64,000 nucleotides of DNA from Mycogone perniciosa (Eukaryota > Ascomycota > Sordariomycetes > Hypocreales > Hypocreaceae). The stretch lies in the NCBI GenBank assembly GCA_025331125.1, contig JAOALB010000107.1:1-64000 (forward strand), written 5' to 3'. The notes under the pieces are model-generated. The model did no database searches. It was not told the origin of the DNA and worked only from the letters and a program-made list of their open reading frames with translations. The position numbers were made by a program, and so were the translations under genes. Below are positions 39,075 to 49,599 of this stretch, one piece after another (within the stretch, counting starts at the first letter, position 1; each line of letters opens with the position of its first letter).

Positions 39075-39420
39075 TCACTTTAAATAACCTTTATAAAGAG
39101 GGGATAATCGTATAGCAGTAAAGGCAGCAGCGGGAGTAAAGGTAAAAGCAGGGATTACTGCAGGAGTAGCTATAGCGGGAGTAGTAATTAAAGCAGTAGC
39201 AGTAATAATAAAAGCAGGGGTTAAAGTAAAAGTAAGAGTAGTAATAAAAGCTATAAGAATAAAAGGAGGAGTTAATAAAGATATTATAGCGCGCAGCTTA
39301 GCGAGGGCTTCCTCGCAATTCTTAATAAGCCTTAACTTAAGATAAAAGAGAGGCCGAGTAACCAGACTAGCCGGCACAGTAATAGAAACTGGACTAGCCA
39401 GAGCAGCAGCCAGTATAAAA
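39075..39420. repeat. GCA/GTA-rich imperfect triplet tract in copia B
   Basis: Near the 3' end of copia B, an imperfect array of GCA, GTA, GGA and AAA triplets leaves long open frames on both strands: + strand, A/V/K/I-rich; - strand 39377-39075, 100 codons, A/T/I/P-rich, containing RLIKNCEEALAKLRA. The matching region of copia C (~44460-44820) also reads RLIKNCKEALAKLRA and ends YKGYLK. Openness on both strands is most simply explained by the triplet repeat; whether either frame was ever translated is unknown. Confidence 0.6.
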
Positions 39421-39933
39421 GCAGCAGTAGGCGTGGCCGCCTAAAGACAACTAACACTATAATAAGCTACCTTTAAAGGGCGACTGCAACTATACTTAAT
39501 TAAAGAGGTATTTTTATTTTGTAATTTTATTATTAGTTAATAAAAGTGCACTATAAATAGAATACGCGAAAAGTATAATATTTACTGGGGCTATATTAAT
39601 ATTACTAATACTGCTATTAATAATAATAATAATATTAATAATTAAAAAGAAAAGTAAAGAATAGGGCTAAGGGATAGTTAATATATTTATTTTAGCTATT
39701 TAGGATTAATTTACCTATTTAAGGAGCTTTATTATTTAACTCCCTATTATTATAGATTAATAATAGCTATAGCGTTTATATCCCTTTTACCTTTAATAAT
39801 AAAATATTAATATATATTTATAATAAAAGAGCTTTTAATTAAGTAAAAGAGGCTTTAAAAGCGCTGCTAGATAGTTATAATACTATAGATAGACTAGGAT
39901 AGCAGTTACTAAGGCACTAGGAATAGCTTTATT

Positions 39934-39945
39934 AACTAAGGGGTA
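39934..39945 (+). other. Copia B polypurine tract
   Basis: AACTAAGGGGTA directly precedes the 3' LTR. Its reverse complement (TACCCTTTAGTT) is found inside the copia C 3' LTR at 43909-43920. Confidence 0.65.
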
Positions 39946-40219
39946 TATTAGGTTAAGTAGGCTAAGGATCTACTATTTATTAACGTTTATTAGCGCTAAA
40001 GAGCTTTTATCTATTTATATAGCAGATACTAGCTGATATATATATTATATAAGCGATATACTAAACTATATAAGCGCTTATAATATATATATTCTACGTT
40101 TTCCTTTATATTAACTATATATATATATAGCGAGGCTATTATAGTATATTTATTACTAGAATTAAGCTTTATTCCTATTTCTCTCTATACTTTATATAGC
40201 TGTACCGCGCTTTGCGACA
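39946..40219 (+). repeat. Copia B 3' LTR
   Basis: 274 bp, from TATTAGGTTAAGTAGGC to TTTGCGACA. Followed by TSD TTAAA (40220-40224). Confidence 0.93.
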
Positions 40220-41329
40220 TTAAATTATTCCTTTAATTAAAGTTTTAGGGAAAGGGTTATATTTAGTACTTTAATAACAAAAAGTTATTTATTTACTTTT
40301 AATCCCTTTATTTAAAGTTAAAATAAACTATTAAACTTTTAATTAAATAGTCTTTTAATAATAAAATACTGTTTATCCTGCTAGTTTAAGTTATTTAACT
40401 TAAATATTTAGCTAGGATAAGCATATTCTTTTTTTAAGTAAAAAAGGGATATATTCTTTTAGTAAAAAGGTTATAGCAGAGTATTCCTTTATAATAAAGA
40501 GTGTTTCTATAATAAAGAAAAGTTTTATTTATTTATTTAAAACAATAAAATTAACTGTTCTTTTAAAGATAGTTTCCTTTATTAATATTAATCTTACAGC
40601 ATTAAATTATTATCTTTTTTAAGTCTTTTTTAAATAGCTTTAATATAAATAAAGGTAGTCTATATATAAAAGATTATAAAAGTAATAAAGATAATATTTT
40701 TATTAAAAGTTAAGGAAAGTTTGGCTAAAAAGGTTAATAAAATTAAAATAAAGTCTTTATATTAAAAGATTAAATAATTAATTTATTTTTTACTAATTCT
40801 CTATAATTGCTTTACTGGCTAGCCTATAAGGGTATAAGTGAAATACAAATTGCAATAGTATATTGCTAATTTAAGGGGGATTATATTATATAAAGCTAAC
40901 TGTTTAATTTATATATTTGCCTTTACTGTATTAACTAGTCTTTTAATAATTTTCTTTAATTCCTTAACGTTTTATTAATAGGTGTTATAGGCTAATAGTC
41001 TTTTAAGATTTTACTTATTTATTATATTTTAATATATTATGCCTAAGTTAACTAATCTTAATTCCTATATTTTAGAAATTGCAATTAAATAACCCCTATT
41101 TTTAAAATTCAGTATTATATTAATTTATATTAATTAGTTATAATAAAGTGTTTTTAAGCTGTTTCTTTTAGCTAATTGTTTTATATTTACCTAAAGATTT
41201 ATTAAAGTGAGCCTATAATTCTATTAATAGTTAAATAAAGGTAGGTTTTAGTGGCAGTATAAAAGTGCCTTTAATAATTGCTTCCTATAATGCAATCTTT
41301 AAGATTTCCCTTTATTTTAGTTACTAGTT
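40220..41329 (-). repeat. Partial duplicate of large gypsy 5' interior, part 2
   Basis: Continues 31732-33267 on the far side of copia B and matches 30230-31333 of the composite's interior, ending at the outer 5' LTR. Confidence 0.82.
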
Positions 41330-41720
41330 TTATTAAAAGGGAATAGCGCTTTAAATATATATATATACACTAATAATAACTAGAATAAAGCGCAGGAACC
41401 GCGGTTTTAATAGAACTATAAAGCTATACTTAAGTAATATAAAGATTAAAAGATACTGTCAATCATTTAACTATAATGTCTGCAGTTAAAAGCAACTAAT
41501 AGTTACCTCTTTACACTTTAATAGTTATAAAATTATAAATAAAGGTAGTATATTAAAGAAGAATACAGGTTAATTTATATCAAACTAGGTTTATCTGTTT
41601 ATTTTTATAGTTTTATACCTCCTTAATTTAATAGTTACTTAAATAAGTAACTGACTTTATTTAGGTAGGCTAGTAAAAAGGACTGTAAGTATATTAGGTA
41701 TATCAGTTACCCTTAATAAA
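41330..41720 (-). repeat. Large-gypsy composite outer 5' LTR
   Basis: 391 bp, from TTATTAAAAGGGAATAGCGC to CCCTTAATAAA. Followed by TSD GCAAT (41721-41725), which pairs with GCGAT at 19643-19647. Confidence 0.85.
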
Positions 41721-42985
41721 GCAATTACTTTAAGAATTAGATATTAACTAAGTTTTAGCCAGTCTATATTTTCGCTTTTAGCTTAGCAGCTTTAAGGTAA
41801 TCTACCTCTATATTATTAAAAGAGCTTAAAATCCTCTTTAAGTAGCCTGAAACTATATATATAAACTGTTATTAGGCTGCCTTAACCTTTATAGCGCTAA
41901 AGCAGGCATTAATTTTATTCTCTTTATTAAAAAGCTTTTATTTAATCTTTTAATTAATTAAGGTTATTAATTATCTAGTCTTTATTAATAATATTTAAAG
42001 GATAGTATTAAGTCCTTACTAAGTAATCCCTGCAATTAGTAAGCAGATCTAGTATACTTTATATTTCTATACAGCTAATTTTAAATCTAGCTTAATAAAG
42101 ACTTATAGGTCCTTTTTAATACTAGTTAAAGGGATTTTAGTTTAATGTATTTTGGTTATTATTATAGTATATATTTAAGTAAAATATAATGTATTTCAAG
42201 GGAGCTTAGCGCGCAGTTTACTAGTATAAAAGTCTTTAAAAGCATTTAGCTATAATTTAGTTACGATATTATTATTACTAAAGAAATTAATAATACTTTA
42301 GGTTATTTAAATAGCGATATTATATCTTTCACCTATTAGGAATTAAGATATAGTATTATTAAATACTTTATAGACTATATAGAGAACCGCTATTTAATTT
42401 TTAAAGAGGGCTTAGCTATTAGCCTTAATACTTTCTAAAGCTTTAAAAGCATTAATTCCAGTATTTAATTATATAAAAGAGATTAAAGGTAACCTTAAAA
42501 GACTAGGTATTAAAGAGTTAAAGTTACTGTTAGTGTTAAGCTTTAAGGTAAAGTATATTTCGATATATTAACCTTCCCTTAGCGATAAGCTAGGCTTAAT
42601 AGTAATAGTATTAATGCAGAGATCTATTTCTGCTCCAGCAAAAATAGTATTCCTTGCCTTTTATTATATCCTAGGTATATACTCCTTTAAGTTAAAGGGA
42701 CTGCTGCTTGTAGGCTTTAAGGCTATCGCAAGCAGAGGTTTAATGCTATTAGTGGTTTAGTAGTATTATATATGAAAATATTAATACAAGGTGCCAAGAC
42801 CTAGTATTATAAAAGGGAAGTTTTTTATAATAGCTATTATACCTATTATATTAAATTTAGGGTAGGCAGGGTAGCTGGTCCTATCTTAATTATTATTGTT
42901 AAAGATAATAGAAATTTCCTAACTTATATTAAGGTTCCTCTAGGAACTTGGTCCTAGTATTAGGCCTAATTCTAGGTTTAGCTAA
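41721..42985 (-). mobile_element. Tad1-like LINE, 5' segment (ORF1 region)
   Basis: Lies between the composite and the resumed gypsy 2 sequence, so by position it is the 5' part of the LINE broken at 19647. Together the two parts give ~6.2 kb, a usual size for a Tad1 LINE. It is less AT-mutated than its neighbours (for example TCTGCTCCAGCAAAAATAG near 42628 and GTGCCAAGACCTAG near 42791). I see no firm protein motif; ORF1 N-terminal sequence is expected here. Confidence 0.6.
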
Positions 42986-43634
42986 AACAGGAAAGTTTTA
43001 TATTAAAAGGGATTTACTATTTATTAATTTAAGGTTAAAAGTCTTTTAATTAAAAAGGCAGCAGTAAATTTATTTTTAAATAATAGTATTATTTACAGTT
43101 AACCTTTATTTATAACTTTTAATAAAAGTTAATTTTTTCTTTAGGTTATAAATTAAATCTAAGTTCCTAATAAGTATAACTAGCTAAATTAAAGTAAATT
43201 AAAAGTTAATAAAGCAGCGCTACTATTATTATCTTTATTAATACTTAAAGAGGGTAGATTATTTAAAGCCTAGATTTATAGGTTAACTAGGTATTGGAGG
43301 TAATATTAATATACTATTAGGGTTTAGTTATTATAGTTTACTAGGCTATTTTACTATTAGCTTTTTAAGTACTGCTAAGTTAAAGTATAGTAAGTATAGC
43401 GAAACTTAATGATTTTAGTTTTATACCTAGTATAGATTTCTTTAATATATATTAGCCTATTTCTTTTTATTATATTTATTAATACTATAACCTGCCTTTT
43501 TATAGTAAGAATATAGTCTTTTAATAATATATTCCTTATAAAAGATTTAAAGGTAAAGTAATATAGTATATATAGTATTTAACTATATTAGGTTATTAAT
43601 TAATATTAAAGTAATAATTTAGTTATTTATTTAT
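42986..43634 (-). mobile_element. Gypsy 2, segment 2
   Basis: Reverse complement matching gypsy 1 from ~3050 down to ~2415, the stretch missing between gypsy 2 segments 1 and 3. Ends at the copia C insertion. Confidence 0.82.
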
Positions 43635-43908
43635 TGTTGCAGAGCGCGGTATAGCTATATAAAGTATAAAGAGAAATGGGAATAAAGCTTGATTTTAATA
43701 ATAAATATACTATAATAGCCTCGCTATATATATATATAGCTAATATAAAGGAAAATATAGAATATATATATTGTAAGCGCCTATATAGTTTAATATATTG
43801 CTTACGCAATATATATATTAACTAGTATCTACTATATAAACAGATAAAAGCTTTTTAGCGCTAATAAACGTTAATAAATAGTAGGTTCTTAGCCTACTTA
43901 ACTTAATA
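43635..43908 (-). repeat. Copia C 3' LTR
   Basis: 274 bp. In + sense it begins TGTTGCAGAGCGCGG and ends CTTAACTTAATA. A 60-codon open stretch inside it is chance. Confidence 0.9.
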
Positions 43909-44399
43909 TACCCTTTAGTTAATAAAGCTATTCCTAGTGCTTTATTAACTGCTATCCTAGTTTATCTATAATATTATAACTATTTAGCTGTGCTTTTAAA
44001 GCCTCTTTTATTTAATTAAAAGCTTTTTTATTATAAATATATATAAATATTTTATTATTAAAGGTAAAAGGGATATAAATACTATAGCTATTATTAATTT
44101 ATAATAATAGGAAGTTAAATAATAAAGCTTTTTAAGCAGGTAAATTAATTTTAAATAGTTAAAATAAATATATTAACTATCTTTTAACTTTATTTTTTAC
44201 TTTTTTTCTTTAATCATTAATATTATTATTATTATTATTAATAGTAGTATTAATAGTATTAATATAGCTTTAGTAAATATTATACTTTTCGCGTATTCCT
44301 TTTATAGTATACTTTTATTAATTAATAATAAAATTATAAAATAAAAATACCTTTTTAGTTAAGTGTAATTGCAGTTACCCTTTAAAGGTAGTTTATTAT

Positions 44400-44820
44400 A
44401 GCATTAATTGTCTTTAAGCAGCTATACCTACTACTACTCTTACACTAGCTACTGCTCCTATACTAGGTCTTACTTTAACTAGTCTAGTTTCTATTACTGC
44501 GCCAGCTAGTCCAGTTATTTAGCCTTTTTTTTATCTAGAGTTAAGGCTTATTAAAAATTGCAAAGAAGCCCTCGCTAAGCTGCGCGCTGCAGCGTTTTTA
44601 TTAGCTCCTACTCCTACTCCTGCAGCTTTTATTACTACTTTTACTCCTACTTTATCCTTTACTTTTATTATTACTGCTGCTGCTTTAATTACTGCTCCCG
44701 CTATAGCTGCTTTTATAGTAATTTTTATTTTTGCCTTTACTTTTATTACTGCCTTTACTGCTATACTATTATCCCTTTTTTATAAAGGTTATTTAAAGTT
44801 AATAATTACTAGTAAAAGAG
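44400..44820. repeat. Copia C counterpart of the triplet-repeat tract
   Basis: CCTACTCCTGCAGC- and TTTACTGCTATA-type triplets, homologous to 39075-39420 of copia B. The + strand frame here (antisense to the element) stays open from LELRLIKNCKEALAKLRA to YKGYLK except for one upstream TAG. Confidence 0.55.
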
Positions 44821-45369
44821 ATTTCTTTTAATATATTACTATTACCTGCTTTTAATAGTATATTATTTATTTGAATAATAACTATTAATATATTTTTTAA
44901 TATATTTTTCTTACTTTTACTATATTCTTTTAATTAATTATATATTTTATAGTTATTTAATACTTATATTAATTATATATTAACTCTTTTAAGCTATAAA
45001 TAAAGATAATAATTTAATAAATATATTATCTTTTCTTTATATATTTATAAGCTAATATAATTAAATAGTAATTTAATATAAAAAGGCATTATACTTTTAA
45101 TTTAATTTATTAAAAAAAGAGGATTTAGTTTATATTAAAGAGGCAGCTACTTTAAATAGCTATAATAATAATACCTTTTATATATAAATATATAAAAGGT
45201 AAAAAGCTTTAAGTAATTAATTATTACAGTAATAATGTGCGCCTTTTATAGTAAATAGCTTTTAAGCTAAATTTAAATAATTTCCTATACTTTTATATAT
45301 TTTATTTTAAAAAATATATATCTATTAAGTTTAATAGTATTTAAAAGTACTTAAAGCACTACTAAAAAA

Positions 45370-48300
45370 AAGCTTTAATAAATTTATTAATAAATATAAA
45401 GTTAATAAAGAGATAAAAGACTAAAAATAATACTTTTTAATATTTTTATTAAAGTTATATATTTTATATATTAATATAATATAAATAAATATTAATTTAT
45501 ATACTCTTTTCAATTATAAAATATATAATTAACGCATTATTATAGTTAATATTTTAATTAATATTAAAGTTAAATTTTATTTTTTAAAAAAGGTAATATA
45601 AACTTATTATCCCTTTTACTATTTAAGTAAAGGCAAGTAACTCTACTTTCATTATAAATATATTAACTATACTTTAATATATAATATTTTATAAAATAAA
45701 GCTTAAGAAGAATATAATAAAATACCTTTAAAATAATTTTTAAATATTTATATTATTAATAAAAAAAGTATTACTTAAACTAATTAAAATTTATATTTTA
45801 CTTTACTTTTTATATTAAAAAGTTAAAAAGTACTATATATATACATAATAAATTAACTAATTAATTACTTTAAAGTACTTTTTATTAAAGTTAATTAAAA
45901 ACTGCAATAAAATTAAAGTATTATATACTATATTCAGCTTTATTATAATAGCTATATAAAGTATAGAATTTACCTTTTTTTAATATATTTTAATAATTAC
46001 TTTTATAGGTTATATTATAGCTTTTTTAAACTTTATAATTAATATTAAAACTATAAAAAGCTATGTTTTATTATTATACTTAAATTATTTTATAGCCTTT
46101 TTAAAATAAATTTTATAAAAAACGTATATTTTATACTTTTTATAGTTTTAAATGATTTTAATACTTAAAAACTATTATATATCCCTTTTACTATAAATTT
46201 TATACTTTACTTTAAAAGTATTTAATAGCTTAATATAAAAAGCTTTATTATTATAATAATATATAATTAAAATATTATTTATATAAAATATAATAAAAAT
46301 CTTTTAAGTTTAATTATAAAACAGGCAAAGCTTTTTAAAGTTTAAAATTAACCTTTATTTCTTTAAAGTCAAAGATAATTTATTAAACTATAATTTTAGC
46401 GAGTCTTTTAGCCTATATAAAGCTTTAGCGAGCTTTAAATAGATATTTAATAGCTTAAAACCTTTAAAAAGTTTATATATAATTAATTTTAAATTTTTAT
46501 CCTTTAAGGCTTTAAAAAAGGCATTTTTAATATTATATTACTTTAACTTAAAGTTAAATTTTACTGCTAACGCAATAAATATATAAAAAGAAAATATTAT
46601 TAATATAGCTATATATATACTCTTTATTATAAAGTATTCCTATAAGTCCCTTTAAACTATAAGTTAAGCTTTATAGCGTTTGAAATTTCTATTTTAGTGA
46701 AACCTATATATAAAAACCTAATATATAGGTAATAGCTTTATTTTTACCTTTAAATATAATATCTTTTACTAGGTTCCTTTTATATATAAAAAGTTAATTT
46801 TATTATATATAGCTTATTTAAATTTAGCTTTAAATAAATATTTTATAAACTCTTTTTAGTTTTTTAATAGTTTTATTAAATCCTTTTAATAAATAGTTTA
46901 TTTATTAAAAGTAATACTTTTTTAAAAGAAAGCTTTTTAATCTATTACTACATTAAAAATAATAAATACTATTACTATATTTTTTAATTTACTACTTATT
47001 AGCTTTTATTCATTAAGCAGTAATTAATATAGTATTAAACTAAAAAGTCTTATAATTATTCAATATATATTAAGCTTATTATCCTTTAAAGTAGTGCTTA
47101 AAGTGCGCGTTTTAGTTTTATATATTAAAAGATATTTATTAACCTTTTTTATAGGTTATTTCCCTTAAAGTTTTATACTTTTATAAATATTAATTATTAC
47201 TTTACTGCTTAAAGAATTATTAATTAGCTTTTCTTTTAAAATCTACTTTTTTAATATAAAAGTAGGTAAGTCTTTTATATATTAGTCTGCCTTTAGCTAT
47301 AGTGGTTTATTGTCTTTTATTAAATAATATACCCCTAATATATAAAACTGTTTTTCTGTTAACTCTCTTTCTTTAAAGAGGGGTAGGTTACTTTTAAAAG
47401 TATTACTTAAAGTTCCTATTAATATACTAGTTTTATTTATAAAGATTAACTATTTTAAAGTAGCCTTTAATATTTAAAGATTAAAAGGTCTTTCTAAATA
47501 TATTAATAGTTTACTTAAAGTATTTATTAAATTAATTTTAATACTTTATATAATTTTTACTTTCAAAAGTATACTTTCTTTTTTATATTACTTATAAAGG
47601 TATTTTTTACTGCAGGAATATATATTAAAAAGAGTTTAAATTCCAGCTTATTTTTTTTAACTTTATTAAACAGTTTATTTAACTTAACTATAAATAGCTG
47701 ATTTATACTTTCTTCTTTACTATTAAAGAAGTTGGTTTTATTAAATTATATATTTTTTATAATAATTACTTTTACTAAACAGGGTAATTAAATATAATAT
47801 ATATTATTTGCAGTATATTTAATAAAATATTTAATTAAGCCTTTAAGCTTTATTTTAAATTCTTTTTTATTTTAGCTAGCTTTATAGTCTTTATTAAGTA
47901 TAGAGGTGCAGTAGCTATATAAAGTCTGCTTTAATCTAGCTATAAGTCTATAAACAGCTCTTTTATTAAACGGGGTATAAAATTGCGGAACTATTACTTT
48001 AACTTTTCAACAAATAATATTATATTAAAGCTATACATAAGACTTATATTAATAATATATACTGTAGCTTTTATATTTTTAAGCTATAAATTAGTTAAAA
48101 GGCTTATAGCTTTAAATATCTTTATCGATTTATTTATAACTTTTTAACCTGCGCACTTTAAAGCGCTATTTAGCTTATATATATAGGAAAGGGTAAACTT
48201 TAAGATAATTCCTTTTCTATTTATTTAGATTTAAAAGTATATTAAGCCTTTAACTGCAATTATAGCTTTTTTATTATTTTACTTAAAGAAATATACTAAA

Positions 48301-48672
48301 ATATTATATTATATTTTTACTATATTTATAAACTTAAAGAGAGTATTAAAGATAATATCCTATTCTTTATTTAATAAAGGGCGTATATATAACTATAAAA
48401 TATATTCTTTTTTAAGTATTAAAAGCTAATTATCCCCTTTATAACTATAAAGATAATTTTAAAGATTTTAATATACTTTAAAAAATAGTTTTAATGCTTA
48501 TCTTTTAAACGTTTTGCGAGAAATAACCTATTTTATATATATAAAAGTATAGGCTTTGCATTTTATTTGCGTAGTTCCTTCAATATATATATTCCTTATA
48601 TTCTTTATTAATACTTTAAGCGCTTCTAGGCCTAAATATCTTAATTATAGGTGTTAAAGCTGCTTTAAGTTA
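45370..48672 (-). pseudogene. Copia C pol relic (RNase H, RT, integrase)
   Basis: Reverse-strand counterpart of copia B 35290-38480: RNase H ~45370-45800, RT ~45950-46850, integrase ~47700-48670. Its integrase upstream part resumes at 49123 after the TRIM-like element. Identified by colinearity with copia B; riddled with stops. Confidence 0.7.
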
Positions 48673-48748
48673 TGTTATATAGTATATAAGGTCACTTATC
48701 CACGCAGATTGTCTAGAGCTTTCCTTTTGCAGGATTTATGGTCTGATA
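48673..48748 (+). repeat. TRIM 5' LTR
   Basis: 76 bp, about 90% identical to the 3' copy. Visible differences are almost all C/T or G/A (for example CCACGC against CTACGT). Confidence 0.85.
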
Positions 48749-48762
48749 GTTATAAGCCCAGT
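48749..48762 (+). other. TRIM primer-binding site
   Basis: GTTATAAGCCCAGT. One G>A and one C>T change away from GTTATGAGCCCAGC, the complement of the initiator-tRNA-Met anticodon stem-loop. The copia elements have the same site. Confidence 0.7.
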
Positions 48763-48845
48763 ATCGTTTCGCGCGAAATTATCCGACATAGCTCCAGGTT
48801 GCAAGTTCGACTCTGTTTAGAGGAGTTAAAAGACACTAAAATAAT

Positions 48846-48924
48846 CCTAGATCTAGCTAGATCTAGGCAAAGACCTAGTTTAACCAGATCTAGGCAAAAG
48901 ACCTAGTTTAACTAGATCTAGGCA
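48846..48924 (+). repeat. Palindrome and tandem repeat inside the TRIM
   Basis: 48846-48867 is a perfect 22-bp palindrome centred on AGCT, with arms CCTAGATCTAG. It runs into a tandem array with unit AGATCTAGGCAAAGACCTAG plus TTTAAC: copies at 48858-48884 (27 bp), 48885-48912 (28 bp) and a partial third at 48913-48924. Confidence 0.85.
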
Positions 48925-49029
48925 CCGCAGCTATGGTAATTAAAAAGGTTAGCAGAAAAAGTCCTCTGCGCCCTGCCTTTCATATATATAGGATTACAGG
49001 GAATTCAGGCGCTCTATTAGGACTATTGC

Positions 49030-49041
49030 ACCTGGGGGGTG
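49030..49041 (+). other. TRIM polypurine tract
   Basis: ACCTGGGGGGTG immediately before the 3' LTR at 49042. Confidence 0.8.
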
Positions 49042-49117
49042 TGTTATATAGCATATAAGGTCACTTATCTACGTAGATTGTATAGAGCTTTACTTTTGCA
49101 GGATTTATAGTCTAATA
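49042..49117 (+). repeat. TRIM 3' LTR
   Basis: 76 bp, from TGTTATATAGCATATAAGG to CTAATA. Followed by TSD AGTTA (49118-49122). Confidence 0.85.
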
Positions 49118-49387
49118 AGTTATTATATAGTATTAGTAAATTATATATTAATTTTCTTTTTTTTTTTAATATTATATAAATATAGTAGTCTGCGCTAAAA
49201 AGAAAAGTTAAAGCAGTTATACTATTTAAAATAGTATACTTAAAGATAAAGGCAATATAAAGCGATAAGGGTTTATATTAAAGAAATAAAAGATTATACT
49301 TATACTTTATTTTCCCTATAATAGTATTTAAATTTGCTGTATTAATATAAAGTATATTATTTTACCCTATAAACTATATTCCTGTTT

Positions 49388-49591
49388 TTAAAGCTTTAAT
49401 ACAGATATAATATTAATATAAAATCCTTTAACTATAGCTATATCTATAAGCTTTATTAAATGCACTGCCTTTGAATATAAATTATAAAGAGTATCCTTTA
49501 ATAGGCAGTGTCCTTTTCCAGCTATAAAATACCTAGCTCCTTTTACTTTAATATAGTTATTTTTTATATTTAAAATAAAAAAGCTAGACAT
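49388..49591 (-). pseudogene. Copia C protease-region relic
   Basis: A 67-codon open stretch reading ILNIKNNYIKVKGARYF, then GKGHCLLKDTLYN, then AIVKGFYINIISVLKL. It is homologous to 9661-9867 (copia A) and ~34790-34985 (copia B). A surviving fragment of the gag-pol frame, not a stand-alone gene. Confidence 0.65.
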
Positions 49592-49599
49592 AAGGTAAT

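Larger units (their letters stand above)
33268..40219 (+). mobile_element. Copia B: full-length Ty1/copia retrotransposon, RIP-inactivated
   Basis: 6,952 bp with two 274-bp LTRs (33268-33541, 39946-40219) and a perfect TSD TTAAA (33263-33267 and 40220-40224). A primer site follows the 5' LTR, and a short purine tract precedes the 3' LTR. Relics run in Ty1/copia order: protease, integrase, RT, RNase H. It sits inside the large gypsy composite and so is younger than it. It is the most complete copia copy in the window and the reference for reading copia A and C. Confidence 0.93.
19648..41720 (-). mobile_element. Large Ty3/gypsy composite with three LTRs
   Basis: Reverse-strand large gypsy family inserted in the LINE. 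Read 5' to 3' (right to left): LTR (41330-41720), ~2.6 kb of 5' internal sequence (40220-41329 plus 31732-33267, split by copia B), a second LTR (31334-31731), a full ~11.3-kb interior (20040-31333), then LTR (19648-20039). Only the outermost pair is flanked by a target duplication: GCGAT (19643-19647) and GCAAT (41721-41725), differing by one RIP-type G>A. The arrangement suggests one copy inserted into another, followed by loss of the repeated part by recombination. Confidence 0.82.
48673..49117 (+). mobile_element. TRIM-like miniature LTR retrotransposon (445 bp)
   Basis: Two 76-bp direct terminal repeats (48673-48748 and 49042-49117), each from TGTTATATAG to CT(G/A)ATA, flanked by a perfect 5-bp duplication AGTTA (48668-48672 and 49118-49122). 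Removing the element and one AGTTA restores colinearity with copia B at ~35235. Just inside the 5' repeat is GTTATAAGCCCAG, a likely initiator-tRNA-Met half-tRNA primer site. Just before the 3' repeat is the purine run CTGGGGGGTG. The 293-bp interior has no credible protein. These are the defining parts of a terminal-repeat retrotransposon in miniature, which must borrow enzymes from an autonomous element. It is far less AT-mutated than its host, and orientation + is set by primer site and PPT. A 65-codon open stretch (48709-48906) crossing LTR and interior is not considered a gene. Confidence 0.85.

Noticed and set aside
14667..42985. Helitron or TIR transposon, suggested by the palindrome at the left edge
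   Set aside because: No CTRR end after the hairpin, no terminal inverted repeat with the right edge, and LINE endonuclease/RT/RNase H motifs lie inside.
43627..43809. 60-codon reverse-strand ORF
   Set aside because: Lies almost wholly in the copia C 3' LTR, is Y/I/S-rich through AT bias, and is not conserved in the other LTRs.
48805..48813. GTTCGACTC resembling a tRNA T-loop / Pol III B-box, suggesting a SINE
   Set aside because: No A-box at proper spacing and no 5-bp T-arm stem; LTRs, primer site and PPT explain the element better.
48709..48906. 65-codon ORF in the TRIM-like element
   Set aside because: Crosses the LTR/interior boundary, includes the tandem repeats and resembles no protein; TRIMs are non-coding.
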